From: Anoxybacter fermentans
Lineage (GTDB): Bacteria > Bacillota > Halanaerobiia > DY22613
Assembly: GCF_003991135.1 (NCBI RefSeq)
Contig: NZ_CP016379.1
Coordinates: forward strand, 2,232,001-2,296,000
Length of the DNA: 64,000 bases
Reading direction: 5' to 3'
The stretch's first letter is position 1. Each line of letters opens with the position of its first letter. Positions 26,908-36,947 of this stretch are shown in pieces. The translations under genes were made by a program, and so were the position numbers. The notes under the pieces are model-generated. The model was not told the origin of the DNA and made no database searches. It saw only the letters and a program-made list of their open reading frames with translations.

Positions 26908-28668
26908 TTAATTAACTGCAACTGTATCTGAATTATCCACAGCAATAAATTGCTGATAATATAATTTCCGATATACACCACCATTTACTTGTAATAACTC
27001 TTCATGAGTACCTTCTTCTACAATCTTTCCATCTTTAAGAACCAGAATTTTATCTGCATTTTGAACTGTAGATAATCTATGGGCAATAACTAAAGTTGTC
27101 CGGCCTATCATCAACCTGCTCAATGCTTCCTGAACGAGATACTCAGATTCCGTATCAAGAGCTGATGTAGCTTCATCTAATAGAAGTATTGGAGCATTTT
27201 TTAAAACTGCACGGGCAATAGCAATTCTCTGCCTCTGTCCACCTGAAAGATATGTTCCTCTCTCTCCAACCAATGTATCATAACCCTTCTCCAACCTGGT
27301 GATAAAATCATGGGCATTGGCTATTTTAGCAGCTTCAATAATTTCTTCCATTGTTGCTCCATTTTTACCATAACCAATATTTTCAGATATGGTACCTGAA
27401 AAAAGATATGCATCCTGAGGTACATAAGCTATTTTTGACCTGATTTCATCCAGTGTTAATTTTTCAATGAATTTACCTGCAAGGATAATATCACCCTTTT
27501 GTGGTTGATAAAAACCCAATATTAATTTAAATACAGTACTTTTTCCTCCACCACTTGGTCCAACTAAAGCTATAATTTTACCTTCAGGAACAGAAAAATT
27601 TAAATGATCCAAAACCTTTATATTCTGATCATAACCAAAAGTGACATTATTAAAAGAAATGATATAATCACTCTCATTTTTAAAAATTCTAAAAGAATAA
27701 TTTATTGGTTCTGCTTCTGTATCTAAAATCTCAAATAGTCTTTCTGCTGCGGCTAAAGAACTTTGTAATTGAGAATTAAAACTTCCTAAAAATTTGACCA
27801 GTTGATTTATTCCATTCTGTAATTGTACTACTGCCACAACAATTCCTATAGATATATAGCCTTTTATTGATAGATAAGAACCCATAGTAACAAGACCAAT
27901 AAAACTAATAATTCCAACAATACTGTTTAAGACAGAAAGTATAGCTTTTTTATTAACCCTTTCATATGAAGCTTCATAAACTGATTCAGTTGCACTATTA
28001 TACTTAGTCAAAATAATTTTATGTAAATTAAAATTTCGTATGACATGGATACCATTTAATAAATCTGAAAGCTTTTCTGTCAAATTGCTTAAACACTGTT
28101 GAACTTTATCACTTATTCTTTTTAATGATCTTGCAAACCAAATATTAACAATCAAAGTTAAAAATCCAGACATAATGGAAATAATCGCAAGCCTCCATTC
28201 AAGAACAAACATATAAAATGCTGTACCTATACCAGTAACAATTTGAATAACAAAATCCATAAAAATTTTTGAATAAGCTTTTTCTGTTTCAGCAATATCA
28301 TTGGTCAATCTGGATATTAAATTCCCACTATGGCCCTTTTTAAAATATTCTACAGCCAAACTCTGTAAATGCTGAAAAACTGCCTTTCTAATATTGCCGG
28401 TGGTTGTAGCCACTGTTGAATCCAATATGTAATAAAATAAAGGAAATATTGCAAAAACTACTAAAATAATAAGACCAAAATATTTAACAACATTTAACAT
28501 TAAAGTAAAGTTTTTTAGAGCAATAGCATCAAACATATCTTTAAATAAGTTAGCCAATAAAATCTGTGACCCCAAACTTAATAAAGATAATATTAATAAA
28601 CTAATAATATATATTGGCAATAACTTTTTCATAAATCCAAAAAGTCTTAAAAAACTATCTTTTCTCAT
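26908..28668 (-). CDS. ABC exporter half-transporter, second gene of pair
   Basis: 586 residues: a six-segment membrane domain (residues about 15-300) fused to a nucleotide-binding domain with Walker A GPSGGGKST, Q-loop YVPQDAYLF, signature [16 protein letters not shown], Walker B ILLLDEATSALD and the H-loop AHRLSTV. DEATSALD with a catalytic Glu indicates an active ATP site. No N-terminal C39 peptidase domain is present, so leader cleavage must come from elsewhere, plausibly the TldD/E pair. It overlaps the upstream exporter gene by one or more bases (TAATG junction) and likely forms a heterodimer with it. Confidence 0.9.
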   Translation of the reverse strand: MRKDSFLRLFGFMKKLLPIYIISLLILSLLSLGSQILLANLFKDMFDAIALKNFTLMLNVVKYFGLIILVVFAIFPLFYYILDSTVATTTGNIRKAVFQHLQSLAVEYFKKGHSGNLISRLTNDIAETEKAYSKIFMDFVIQIVTGIGTAFYMFVLEWRLAIISIMSGFLTLIVNIWFARSLKRISDKVQQCLSNLTEKLSDLLNGIHVIRNFNLHKIILTKYNSATESVYEASYERVNKKAILSVLNSIVGIISFIGLVTMGSYLSIKGYISIGIVVAVVQLQNGINQLVKFLGSFNSQLQSSLAAAERLFEILDTEAEPINYSFRIFKNESDYIISFNNVTFGYDQNIKVLDHLNFSVPEGKIIALVGPSGGGKSTVFKLILGFYQPQKGDIILAGKFIEKLTLDEIRSKIAYVPQDAYLFSGTISENIGYGKNGATMEEIIEAAKIANAHDFITRLEKGYDTLVGERGTYLSGGQRQRIAIARAVLKNAPILLLDEATSALDTESEYLVQEALSRLMIGRTTLVIAHRLSTVQNADKILVLKDGKIVEEGTHEELLQVNGGVYRKLYYQQFIAVDNSDTVAVN

Positions 28669-30434
28669 TACATAACCTCCTTCCTTTCTATAATTTCTTC
28701 ATTTGCCATCTGCCGATAATACAATTGACTATATAACCCACCTTTTTTTAAAAGTTGATCATGTGTTCCTTCTTCAACAATTCTACCTTGATCAATAACC
28801 AGAATTCGATCCGCATTTTTTATAGTAGAAAGTCGATGGGCAATAATAAGTACAGTCCGCTCTTTCATAAATCGGTCTAATGCTTCTTGTACCAATGCTT
28901 CAGAATCTGTATCCAGAGCGGAAGTTGGTTCATCAAGTAAAAGTAAGGGAGCATTTTTAAGAACTGCCCTGGCAATGGAAATTCTTTGTTTTTGACCACC
29001 AGATAGTTTACCACCCAGTTCCCCCACTTTTGTATCATAACCATCTCGTAAATTCATAATAAATTCATGAGCATTAGCTACTTTAGCAGCAGAAACAATT
29101 TCCTCAAAGGTTGCTTTAAGTTTACCATAATTGATATTTTCTCTTATACTTTCCGGAAAAAGGTATGTATCCTGTGAAACAAAGGATATTTGTTCACGAA
29201 GTGCTGTTAAATTCCATTCATGCAGTGATTCTTCAAATACTTTTATCTCTCCAGTAAAATCTTCATAATATCCTAATAAAAGTTTAACAATTGTACTCTT
29301 GCCACTACCACTCGGGCCAACTAAAGCAACAACCTCTCCACGGTTAATTTTAAAACTTAAATTATTTAAAACCTTTTCACCCTGTCCCTCATAAGCAAAA
29401 CTAACATTATTAAATTGAACAACAACATCTTTACCATCAGCCCTAAATACCTGGCCTCCTTCTCTTTCAACCTTTATATCCAAAATCTCAAAAAGCCTTC
29501 CCGCAGCTACCATATCAGTTTTCACCTGTCCTAACAATGTGGGCAAAACACTTATAGGAAATGTTAAATGATTCAAGAGATTAATAAATGCAATTAAACT
29601 ACCAGGAGTCATTTCGCCCCTTACTACCCAATAACCACCAATGCAGAAACAGATTAAAAAAGGGACAAGACTAATTAAATGAGAAAAACTATTCAGCAAA
29701 GCATTTCTTTTTGCTAAAGCTTTAGCACTTTTTACTGTATTATCAACTGCACTATTATATTTTCTTTCTAATCTTTCCTTTAAATTAAATGCTTTTGATA
29801 TTTCTATTCCAAAAATTGTTTCCTGTACTATAGAATTAACTACACCAAGACGCTCTTGCAATTGTTTACTATATTTAGTCATTGGATTGCTTAAAATAAC
29901 AGCACCTAAAAACAAAATCGGAACAAGTAAAGTTGTTAAAAGAGTGAGCTTCCAACTTAAAAAAGTAAGATAACAAAAAGCTCCCAAAGCTGCCAAAGGT
30001 CTATAAATAATCTCGATAATCGTCTCAGAAGCAAATGTCTGAATTCGATTAACATCATTAGTTAATCTGGAAATATAATCACCTGAATGATTGTTTTCCA
30101 ATTTTGAAAGTGGTAATAAACTTAAATGTTCAGCAATAAGCTTTCGTAATCTAGCAACACCCAGTTCTGCATATTTGCCACTCAATTTTATTTTCAGATA
30201 AGTTAAAATTAATTCACATATGATAGACCCAATTACCCAATACAGAAAGCGAAAAAAAACACTTAAATTTTTAGATAAAGCTGCATCAATTAATCCCTTC
30301 ATCAAATAAGAATAAAAAATTGTTATTCCAGATAAAATGATTACAACAATAATAGTAATGTACAAGAGCCAACTTTGTGGAAAAATTTTTACTATTCGCA
30401 TAAAATTATAAAATGCACCTTCCTTTTTTTTCAT
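28668..30434 (-). CDS. ABC exporter half-transporter, first gene of pair
   Basis: About 588 residues with membrane domain then ATPase: Walker A GPSGSGKST, Q-loop FVSQDTYLFPESI, signature KLSGGQKQRISIARAV, Walker B LLLLDEPTSALD and AHRLSTIKN. ATG at 30434 is chosen over a GTG six bases upstream because AGGAAGGG is better spaced. It pairs with the following gene by overlap. The promoter at 30514-30542 lies upstream. Position next to the precursor operon suggests export of the mature RiPP, or self-protection, but multidrug export cannot be excluded. Confidence 0.9.
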   Translation of the reverse strand: MKKKEGAFYNFMRIVKIFPQSWLLYITIIVVIILSGITIFYSYLMKGLIDAALSKNLSVFFRFLYWVIGSIICELILTYLKIKLSGKYAELGVARLRKLIAEHLSLLPLSKLENNHSGDYISRLTNDVNRIQTFASETIIEIIYRPLAALGAFCYLTFLSWKLTLLTTLLVPILFLGAVILSNPMTKYSKQLQERLGVVNSIVQETIFGIEISKAFNLKERLERKYNSAVDNTVKSAKALAKRNALLNSFSHLISLVPFLICFCIGGYWVVRGEMTPGSLIAFINLLNHLTFPISVLPTLLGQVKTDMVAAGRLFEILDIKVEREGGQVFRADGKDVVVQFNNVSFAYEGQGEKVLNNLSFKINRGEVVALVGPSGSGKSTIVKLLLGYYEDFTGEIKVFEESLHEWNLTALREQISFVSQDTYLFPESIRENINYGKLKATFEEIVSAAKVANAHEFIMNLRDGYDTKVGELGGKLSGGQKQRISIARAVLKNAPLLLLDEPTSALDTDSEALVQEALDRFMKERTVLIIAHRLSTIKNADRILVIDQGRIVEEGTHDQLLKKGGLYSQLYYRQMANEEIIERKEVM

Positions 30435-30513
30435 ATTCACACCCTTCCTATAAATTTATTTTATTAATTCTTACGTTAATATAATTAATATTTAACTAAA
30501 CTTTATTAATTGT

Positions 30514-30542
30514 ATTATATGCCCTTTTTAGAGAAAAGTCAA
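30514..30542 (-). promoter_or_regulatory. Sigma-A promoter of the ABC exporter pair
   Basis: TTGACT (30542-30537), 17-bp spacer, TATAAT (30519-30514) on the minus strand, 80 nt ahead of the ATG. Confidence 0.82.
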
Positions 30543-30598
30543 TATATTTCAATGATAAATTCTTTTTCATAAAATGGAAGGTATAGTTTACATATAAA

Positions 30599-30805
30599 GA
30601 TTTTATTACAAAAAGCTATTTTTTTTGCTTCAGATAGAAATTTTTTGAACCAACTAATATTCGATTTCAATCAAAATAAGGCACACTAATCAATAGGTCC
30701 TTATGACCATCACATCCTCATATGAGGCTATTCTTTTCAATCTCACTAAAATGGTTAAACGAAAAATTTCTATAACACTCAAAATTAGCTTTTTACAGTG
30801 TAATC
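30599..30805 (+). repeat. Palindromic mobile repeat, copy C
   Basis: 207 bp, GATTTTATTAC to TACAGTGTAATC, the most degraded full-size copy. Flanks ATATAAA (30592-30598) and ATATAAT (30806-30812) agree at 6 of 7. It lies immediately beyond the terminator of importer operon 3. Confidence 0.82.
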
Positions 30806-30813
30806 ATATAATA

Positions 30814-30845
30814 TAAAAAAAGGCCCAACTTAACTGTTGGACCTT
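30814..30845 (-). terminator. Terminator of importer operon 3
   Basis: GGCCCAAC (30822-30829) pairs with GTTGGACC (30836-30843) with one mismatch, followed on the minus strand by seven T. Directly after the dppF stop codon. Confidence 0.85.
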
Positions 30846-30852
30846 GAATTTC

Positions 30853-31818
30853 TCAAACCAAATGACATGCAACAAAGTGTTGATTTCCCTTATCTTTAAA
30901 TACTGGTTCTTCTTCTTTGCATATATCTTTTGCATAGGGGCATCTGGTATGAAACCGACATCCACCAGGTGGGTTAATTGGACTTGGTACATCTCCCTCT
31001 AAAAGAATTCTTTCTCGCTTAATAGTTGGATCCGGGATAGGAATAGCAGATAAAAGGGCCTGGGTGTAGGGATGTTTCGGATTATCATAAAGCTCGTTCG
31101 TCTCTGCCAGTTCTACTATTTTACCCAGATACATAACTGCAACTCGATCACTGATGTGTTTAACAACACTCAAATCGTGGGCAATAAAAAGGTAAGTTAG
31201 GCCCAATTTTTGTTGCAGATCCTGCATTAAGTTAATCACCTGGGCCTGAATTGATACATCCAGCGCAGATACAGGCTCATCACAAATGATCAGTTTTGGA
31301 TTTACTGCTAAGGCCCGGGCAATACCAATCCGCTGCCTTTGTCCACCACTAAATTCGTGCGGATAACGGTTAGCATGAGCTCTGGTCAAACCAACCTGTT
31401 CTAAAAGTTGTTGAACCCGTTCTTCTTTTTCTTGCTTTGTTTTAGCTAACTTGTGAATCTCAATGGCTTCACCTATAATATTACCTACCGTCATCCGCGG
31501 ATTCAAAGAAGCATATGGGTCTTGAAAAATAATCTGCATTTTTCTGCGCATTTCACGCATCTGCTTTTTATTAAAAGTTAAAATATTTTTTCCCTCAAAT
31601 ATTACTTCTCCTTCAGTAGGTTCAATTAACCGTAGGATCAGACGACCAGTAGTAGATTTACCACATCCGGATTCACCAACCATTCCCAGAGTCTCCCCAT
31701 CTTTAATATAAAAACTTACACCATCTACCGCTTTAACAGAACCCACCTGTTTACCAAAAATACCACCCTTAATCGGGAAATGCTTCTTTAGATTTTTTAC
31801 TTCAAGTAATTTTTTCAT
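30853..31818 (-). CDS. dppF: Oligopeptide ABC transporter ATPase, DppF/OppF type
   Basis: Walker [26 protein letters not shown], signature [15 protein letters not shown], Walker [10 protein letters not shown], and C-terminal [15 protein letters not shown] cysteines. About 70-80 percent similar by eye to the two duplicated copies but clearly diverged. ATG at 31818 has GGAGG 8 nt upstream; an in-frame GTG at 31827 is too near. It overlaps the preceding dppD by 17 nt. Confidence 0.92.
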   Translation of the reverse strand: MKKLLEVKNLKKHFPIKGGIFGKQVGSVKAVDGVSFYIKDGETLGMVGESGCGKSTTGRLILRLIEPTEGEVIFEGKNILTFNKKQMREMRRKMQIIFQDPYASLNPRMTVGNIIGEAIEIHKLAKTKQEKEERVQQLLEQVGLTRAHANRYPHEFSGGQRQRIGIARALAVNPKLIICDEPVSALDVSIQAQVINLMQDLQQKLGLTYLFIAHDLSVVKHISDRVAVMYLGKIVELAETNELYDNPKHPYTQALLSAIPIPDPTIKRERILLEGDVPSPINPPGGCRFHTRCPYAKDICKEEEPVFKDKGNQHFVACHLV

Positions 31819-32812
31819 CAGCTTCACCTCCCAGGCCCCCTATTTGATCATAAAACCAGCATCTGACAAAATGTCCTGTATCAATTTCTTTAATTTCCGG
31901 CTCTTTTTCAAAGCATAGATCTTTAGCATAAGGACAGCGATTATTAAATTTGCAGCCTTTTGGAAGATTTAATGGATTTGGTACAACTCCTTTTATCGGT
32001 TCTAGACGCTTCTTCCCACCATTTAATTTGGGTATCGAATTTAAAAGTCCAATAGTATAAGGATGTCTAGGTGAAAGAAAGATACGCTTAACATCAGTGT
32101 ATTCTACAACTTTACCTGAATACATTACAGCTACCCGATCACAAACCTCAGCAACTACACCCAGATCATGCGTAATAAGCATAATTGCTGTATTAAATTC
32201 ATCGCGTAACTGTTTCATTAGTTCCAGAATCTGGGCCTGAATAGTTACATCCAGAGCAGTGGTTGGCTCATCTGCAATAAGCAGAGACGGATTACAGGAA
32301 AGTGCCATAGCAATCATTACTCTCTGTCTCATTCCACCCGAAAGTTGGTGTGGGTATTCATAAACCCGCTTTTCCGGCGCTGGAATACCTACCTTTCTAA
32401 GCATTTCCACTGCCCGTTCCATCGCTTCTTTTTTTGAAACTTTCTGGTGTAGTATCACTGCTTCAGCTATTTGATCACCTACAGTATAAACAGGATTTAA
32501 AGAAGTCATGGGTTCCTGGAAAATCATACTGATCTCATTACCTCGAATTTTACGCATCTCTTCTTCAGATTTTTGCACCAGATCTTTTCCTTTAAAGAGA
32601 ATCTGACCGCCAACAATTTTTCCGGGAGGATTGGGTACCAGACGCATAATGGATATGGAGGTTACACTCTTTCCACATCCTGATTCACCTACAATACCCA
32701 GGGTTTCACCTTCATAAATCTCAAAATTTACTCCATCTACTGCTTTAACTACTCCATCATCAACAAAGAAATAAGTTTTTAAATCTTTTACTTCAAGAAT
32801 TGGCTGTCTCAT
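31802..32812 (-). CDS. dppD: Oligopeptide ABC transporter ATPase, DppD/OppD type
   Basis: Walker [26 protein letters not shown], signature [15 protein letters not shown], Walker [10 protein letters not shown], and the C-terminal [14 protein letters not shown] cysteine cluster. 336 residues, normal length. It partners with the following dppF, and both serve the DppB/DppC permease of operon 3. Confidence 0.92.
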   Translation of the reverse strand: MRQPILEVKDLKTYFFVDDGVVKAVDGVNFEIYEGETLGIVGESGCGKSVTSISIMRLVPNPPGKIVGGQILFKGKDLVQKSEEEMRKIRGNEISMIFQEPMTSLNPVYTVGDQIAEAVILHQKVSKKEAMERAVEMLRKVGIPAPEKRVYEYPHQLSGGMRQRVMIAMALSCNPSLLIADEPTTALDVTIQAQILELMKQLRDEFNTAIMLITHDLGVVAEVCDRVAVMYSGKVVEYTDVKRIFLSPRHPYTIGLLNSIPKLNGGKKRLEPIKGVVPNPLNLPKGCKFNNRCPYAKDLCFEKEPEIKEIDTGHFVRCWFYDQIGGLGGEADEKIT

Positions 32813-32828
32813 ACTGCTTCCTCCTTTC

Positions 32829-33683
32829 CTACTGCTTCAACCTTGGGTCTAAAGCATCACGTAACCCATCTCCCAAAAGATTAAGACCCAAAATAGTTAT
32901 CATAATAGCTAAACCGGGATAAATTGTCAACCATGTTTTGCTGGTCACATAGGTCCGTCCCATAGCTAACATTAGTCCCCAACTAGGTTCGGGAGGTTGT
33001 GCACCCAGACCTAAGAAACTCAAACCCGCCTCAGAGAGAATGGCACCTGCCACTCCCAAAGTTGCTGTTACAATTACAGGAGCAAGACAATTAGGAATAA
33101 TATGCTTTAATATAATTCTTAAATCATTGCCGCCTAATGCGCGAATAGCTTCAATATATTCCTGTTCTTTTAACTGGAGTACCTGTCCTCGAACAATTCT
33201 GGCCAATCCAGGCCAACTAACCGCACCTAGAGCAATAAAAACATTATTTAAACCGGGCCCTAAAGTAGCCATAATAGCAATGGCAAAAAGTAAAGATGGG
33301 AAAGCAAAAAAGATATTTATCAGATAAGAAATCACATCATCTACTCTGCCACCGTAATAACCAGCTAAAGCCCCCATAATAATCCCAATTACTAAAGAAA
33401 TAGCCTGAGTGATTATTCCTACCCGTAAAGAGATCCGGGCTCCATAGAGAAGACGACTGAATTGATCACGGCCCAATTGGTCTGTTCCTAAAATATGACC
33501 ATCTTCCATGGGAGCTTTTAAAGCTCTACTCAAATCCACTTCATATGGGTCATATGGTGCAATAATTGGTGCTAACAGTGCCACAATGATTAAACCTACC
33601 GTAATAAAAAGTCCCAAAATAGCCATTTTATTTTTGCGTAAACGTTTCCAGACTTCATTGCCTTGTATAGTATTTTGACTCAT
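32829..33683 (-). CDS. dppC: Oligopeptide ABC transporter permease, DppC type
   Basis: ATG at 33683 ([19 protein letters not shown]) is chosen because GGAGGAGG lies 6 nt upstream inside a longer in-frame reading from 33707. It has six membrane segments, the [16 protein letters not shown] motif, the EAA loop [21 protein letters not shown] and the [14 protein letters not shown] end. Overlap of the longer reading with dppB disappears with this start. Confidence 0.92.
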   Translation of the reverse strand: MSQNTIQGNEVWKRLRKNKMAILGLFITVGLIIVALLAPIIAPYDPYEVDLSRALKAPMEDGHILGTDQLGRDQFSRLLYGARISLRVGIITQAISLVIGIIMGALAGYYGGRVDDVISYLINIFFAFPSLLFAIAIMATLGPGLNNVFIALGAVSWPGLARIVRGQVLQLKEQEYIEAIRALGGNDLRIILKHIIPNCLAPVIVTATLGVAGAILSEAGLSFLGLGAQPPEPSWGLMLAMGRTYVTSKTWLTIYPGLAIMITILGLNLLGDGLRDALDPRLKQ

Positions 33684-33699
33684 GGTTCTCCTCCTCCCT

Positions 33700-34629
33700 C
33701 TACTCATATCGAATCCGTGGATCTAGCCATCCATAGGATAAGTCAACAAGCAGATTAATGACGATAAAGATTACAGCTAAAAATAATACTGTTCCCTGAA
33801 TCATAGGAAAATCTCTGTATTGTACTGCATCAACTGCTAGACGACCTATTCCAGGCCAGGAGAAGGTAGTTTCTGTCAATACCGTACCACCCAAAAGATA
33901 GCCTAATTGAGTACCGATAACAGTAATAACTGGAATTAGAGCATTTCTTAAAGCGTGTTTAAAGATAACCACACGTTCACTCAAACCCTTAGCACGGGCA
34001 GTACGGATATAATCCATCCTGACAACTTCCATCAAACTGGAACGGGTCATTCTAGCAATCCGGGCAGCCTGCATTGTACCCAGTGAAATTGCTGGTAAAA
34101 TTAAATACCTAATAGAACCACCACCATAACCGCCTACCGGTAACCAATTCAATTTAACTGCAAAAACAACAATTAAGAGTAAACCCAAATAGAAAACAGG
34201 AATAGAAATCCCCAATAAAGCCAAGCCCATAAAGAGATTATCCCAAATAGAATAGGGTTTTGTCGCTGAGATAATTCCTGCTATAATTCCAATCACAATA
34301 GCTACACCCATAGCACTTAATCCAAGGCGGAGGGTTGCAGGAAATCTTTCTGTAATACTATCAATTACAGGTCTTCTAGTCTTAAAAGACCTCCCCAAAT
34401 CACCTTTAAAGATTTGAGTAATAAATTTTATATATTGAATAGTTAAAGGCTGATCTAAGCCCAACTCATGTCGAATCATTGCAACCGTTTCTTCATCAGC
34501 ATTTTGCCCCATAATCATTCTGACCGGATCTCCCGGCACAAAAACAAAAGTCAAAAGAAAGGTAATCGTTGCTACACCTATCAAGATTGGAACAGCCATT
34601 ATCGAACGCCGAATAATATAAGTCATCAT
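33700..34629 (-). CDS. dppB: Oligopeptide ABC transporter permease, DppB type
   Basis: MTYIIRRSIMAVPILIGVAT, the VPGDPVRM motif, about six membrane segments, the EAA loop ARAKGLSERVVIFKHALRNAL, and the ending WLDPRIRYE. It is the first gene after the receptor, behind a hairpin and a repeat insertion that extend the gap to 308 bases. Confidence 0.92.
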   Translation of the reverse strand: MMTYIIRRSIMAVPILIGVATITFLLTFVFVPGDPVRMIMGQNADEETVAMIRHELGLDQPLTIQYIKFITQIFKGDLGRSFKTRRPVIDSITERFPATLRLGLSAMGVAIVIGIIAGIISATKPYSIWDNLFMGLALLGISIPVFYLGLLLIVVFAVKLNWLPVGGYGGGSIRYLILPAISLGTMQAARIARMTRSSLMEVVRMDYIRTARAKGLSERVVIFKHALRNALIPVITVIGTQLGYLLGGTVLTETTFSWPGIGRLAVDAVQYRDFPMIQGTVLFLAVIFIVINLLVDLSYGWLDPRIRYE

Positions 34630-34663
34630 TTTTCAAATCCCACCTTTCAATTAAAATAAATAC

Positions 34664-34699
34664 AAAATTTTACGTAACCCGAAAGTCACGCAAAATTTT
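34664..34699 (-). terminator. Hairpin between receptor and permeases, operon 3
   Basis: AAAATTTTACGTAAC (34664-34678) pairs with GTCACGCAAAATTTT (34685-34699) over 15 bp with two wobble pairs on the minus-strand RNA, with a modest T-rich continuation. It parallels the hairpins after the receptors of operons 1 and 2. Confidence 0.7.
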
Positions 34700-34714
34700 A
34701 TTTTAATAATTTAT

Positions 34715-34934
34715 GATTATACTGCAAAAAACTAATTTTGAGTAACATAGAAATTTTTCGATAAACCATCTTAGCAAAATTGAAATCGAAATAAGGCCTC
34801 ATCACAGAATGTGATGGACTAATCATGGGACAGGACGACCCTTTGATTAGTGTGGCCTTATTTCGACTGAAATCGAGCTTTAGATGTTCGAAAAAGTTCT
34901 CCTTAAGCAAAAAACTAGCTTTTCGCAGTTTAAC
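34715..34934 (-). repeat. Palindromic mobile repeat, copy D (reverse orientation)
   Basis: 220 bp, GATTATACTGC to GCAGTTTAAC. Flanks AATTTAT (34708-34714) and AATTTAC (34935-34941) match at 6 of 7. The right duplication covers the receptor's stop codon (34938-34940), so the element lies between that stop and the operon hairpin. A 70-codon open frame inside it is an artefact of the palindrome. Confidence 0.88.
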
Positions 34935-34937
34935 AAT

Positions 34938-36566
34938 TTACTTATTTTCACTTAACCAGACTGTCTTCAATGGCATAACACCTAATGGAGTCACCATATA
35001 ACCGTGTACAAACGGCTTGCGGAGAATCAGGTTTGTATAATAGTAAATCGGAACCCAGGGTGCATCATTGACAGCAATCTGTTCTGCCTGTTGATAGAGT
35101 TTAATTCTCTCTGGCCCAGGTTTCATACCTCTAGCCTTTTCGGTTAAACGGTCAAATTCAGGATTACTGTAAAATGATCCATTTCCTCCAGGGCCAGCAT
35201 TACTTGAATGAAGCAGAACATAGAGGAAATTATCTGGATCTGGATAGTCTCCAATCCAACCTAAACGGAACATCTGAGTATCTCCATTATCCACTTTAGT
35301 AATATAAGCACCCCAGTCCATATTCACTAACTTGACATTAATACCAATTTTCTTCAGGTCAGATTGAACCGCTTCAGCAATCATTTGATGTCCCTTACTG
35401 GTATTATAAGCAAGCTCAATCTCACCGGGAATACCATTAGGATATCCAGCTTCAGCTAAAAGTTTTTTAGCTTTTTCAACATTATATTCCAGAGCTTTCA
35501 AATCTTTGTTATAACCTGGCATACCTGGTGGTAAAATCCCTTTAGCTGGAATAACAGTACCGTGACGAAGCACTTCTGCGATCAATTCTTTATTTATCGC
35601 GTGGTTTATTGCCTGACGAACTTTTTTGTTATTCAATGGTGGTTTTGTAGTGTTCAGACCGATATAATAAACACCAAGCTGGGGTTTTTTGATCAATTCA
35701 TCTTTAAACTCATCACTATTTAAAACCCTTTCTATCTGTCCATCAGGTATAGTAGTTAGATCATAGATATTACCCTGCTCATACTCAGCAAAAGCTGATG
35801 AATCTTCGGGTATAATTCTAAATACGATTTTGTCCAAATATGGACGTCCTTCAAAATAATCTTCAAACGCTTCAAGGGTTACATGGTCATCATGCATCCA
35901 CTCAACAAATTTAAATGCACCTGTACCCACAGGATGGGAAGTAAAATCTTCACCATACTTTTCTACTTCCTCTTTTGGTACAATAGACGCATTAGTCATC
36001 GCCAATACAGATAAAAATGGTGTAAAAGGTTCTTCAAGTGTAATCTGGAAAGTATAATCATCAATCACTTTAAAACCTTCCACTCTGTCAGCTTCACCAT
36101 TTTGAAATGCTTTTGCTCCTTTAACATTGTCAAATAACCAGGCACGTGGTGATTTGGTTTTTGGATCCAAAAGACGTGTAAATGAATATTCCACATCTTC
36201 AGCTTTTACTTCACGACCATTGTGGAATTTGACACCTTTCCGCAAATAAAATTTCCAGACCAAACCATCATCACTAATATCCCAGTCTTTAGCAATGGCG
36301 CCAACTACATTTAAATTCTCATCATATTGGACCAGACCATCAAAGATGTTATTAGCTACCTGACTGGAAGTGGTATCTGTGATATATGCCGGATCTAAAG
36401 TTGGAGGATCTGCTGCCAGACGTCCTTTAAAGGTACCACCATACTTATCCTGTTTCTGAACCTGGCCAGGTGCTCCTTTTTCCGGCTCTTTTTTACGTCC
36501 CACACAACCAGAAAGAACTAAACCGATAATTAATACAAAAACCAACAGCGACATCCACTTCTTCAT
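34938..36566 (-). CDS. Oligopeptide ABC transporter substrate-binding lipoprotein
   Basis: 542 residues. The signal peptide ends with the lipobox LSGC (Cys at residue 21), so the mature protein is membrane-anchored by lipid, unlike the other three receptors in the window. The mature domain starts near KYGGTFKGRL. Family motifs: KAEDVEYSFTRLL, HPVGTGAFKFVEW, RQAINHAINKELIAE and SNPEFDRLTEKARG. First gene of importer operon 3. Confidence 0.94.
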   Translation of the reverse strand: MKKWMSLLVFVLIIGLVLSGCVGRKKEPEKGAPGQVQKQDKYGGTFKGRLAADPPTLDPAYITDTTSSQVANNIFDGLVQYDENLNVVGAIAKDWDISDDGLVWKFYLRKGVKFHNGREVKAEDVEYSFTRLLDPKTKSPRAWLFDNVKGAKAFQNGEADRVEGFKVIDDYTFQITLEEPFTPFLSVLAMTNASIVPKEEVEKYGEDFTSHPVGTGAFKFVEWMHDDHVTLEAFEDYFEGRPYLDKIVFRIIPEDSSAFAEYEQGNIYDLTTIPDGQIERVLNSDEFKDELIKKPQLGVYYIGLNTTKPPLNNKKVRQAINHAINKELIAEVLRHGTVIPAKGILPPGMPGYNKDLKALEYNVEKAKKLLAEAGYPNGIPGEIELAYNTSKGHQMIAEAVQSDLKKIGINVKLVNMDWGAYITKVDNGDTQMFRLGWIGDYPDPDNFLYVLLHSSNAGPGGNGSFYSNPEFDRLTEKARGMKPGPERIKLYQQAEQIAVNDAPWVPIYYYTNLILRKPFVHGYMVTPLGVMPLKTVWLSENK

Positions 36567-36712
36567 CTACTTCTCTCCCTTCTCGTATTTTTTAAAAATC
36601 TTATATAAAATCACATGGCGCCCCCTACTGAAATCCCACTCCTCTCCACGAATATGGATAATTTTTCTGGAATTTTAATTACAATATTTCTATTTTCCGT
36701 AATTTCACTCTC

Positions 36713-36741
36713 ATTATATATGATCGCTTTTTTATTGTCAA
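36713..36741 (-). promoter_or_regulatory. Sigma-A promoter of importer operon 3
   Basis: TTGACA (36741-36736), 17-bp spacer, TATAAT (36718-36713) on the minus strand, full consensus. Copy E of the repeat begins 17 bp upstream of the -35 box. The leader to the ATG is about 140 nt with no other feature seen. Confidence 0.85.
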
Positions 36742-36757
36742 AGGAAACTTATAGTAA

Positions 36758-36920
36758 GATTAAACTGCAAAAAACTAATTTTGAGCGATATTAAAATTTT
36801 TCGTTAAACCATCTTAGTGAGATTTAAGGAGAAATAAAGTCTCATCACAGAATGTGATGAACTAATTCTAATTCGAAAAATTTCTTTATGAAGCGAAAAA
36901 TTTGCTTTTTGCAGTTTAAC
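36758..36920 (-). repeat. Palindromic mobile repeat, copy E (shortened, reverse orientation)
   Basis: 163 bp, GATTAAACTGC to GCAGTTTAAC. It keeps the outer stem and the CTCATCACAGAATGTGATGA hairpin but has lost the GGGCCC-type hairpin. Flanks ATAGTAA and CAATAAG do not give a clear 7-bp duplication. Confidence 0.8.
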
Positions 36921-36947
36921 CAATAAGGTTTTCTCTTAAAAATGAAA

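Noticed and set aside
30541-30600. 24-codon frame starting near 30573 as a second precursor peptide
   Set aside because: It runs through the exporter promoter and has no ribosome site.
34698-34910. 70-codon frame in copy D, and a 68-codon frame at 53615-53821 in copy L
   Set aside because: They lie in the palindromic repeat, are not conserved in frame between copies and have no ribosome site.
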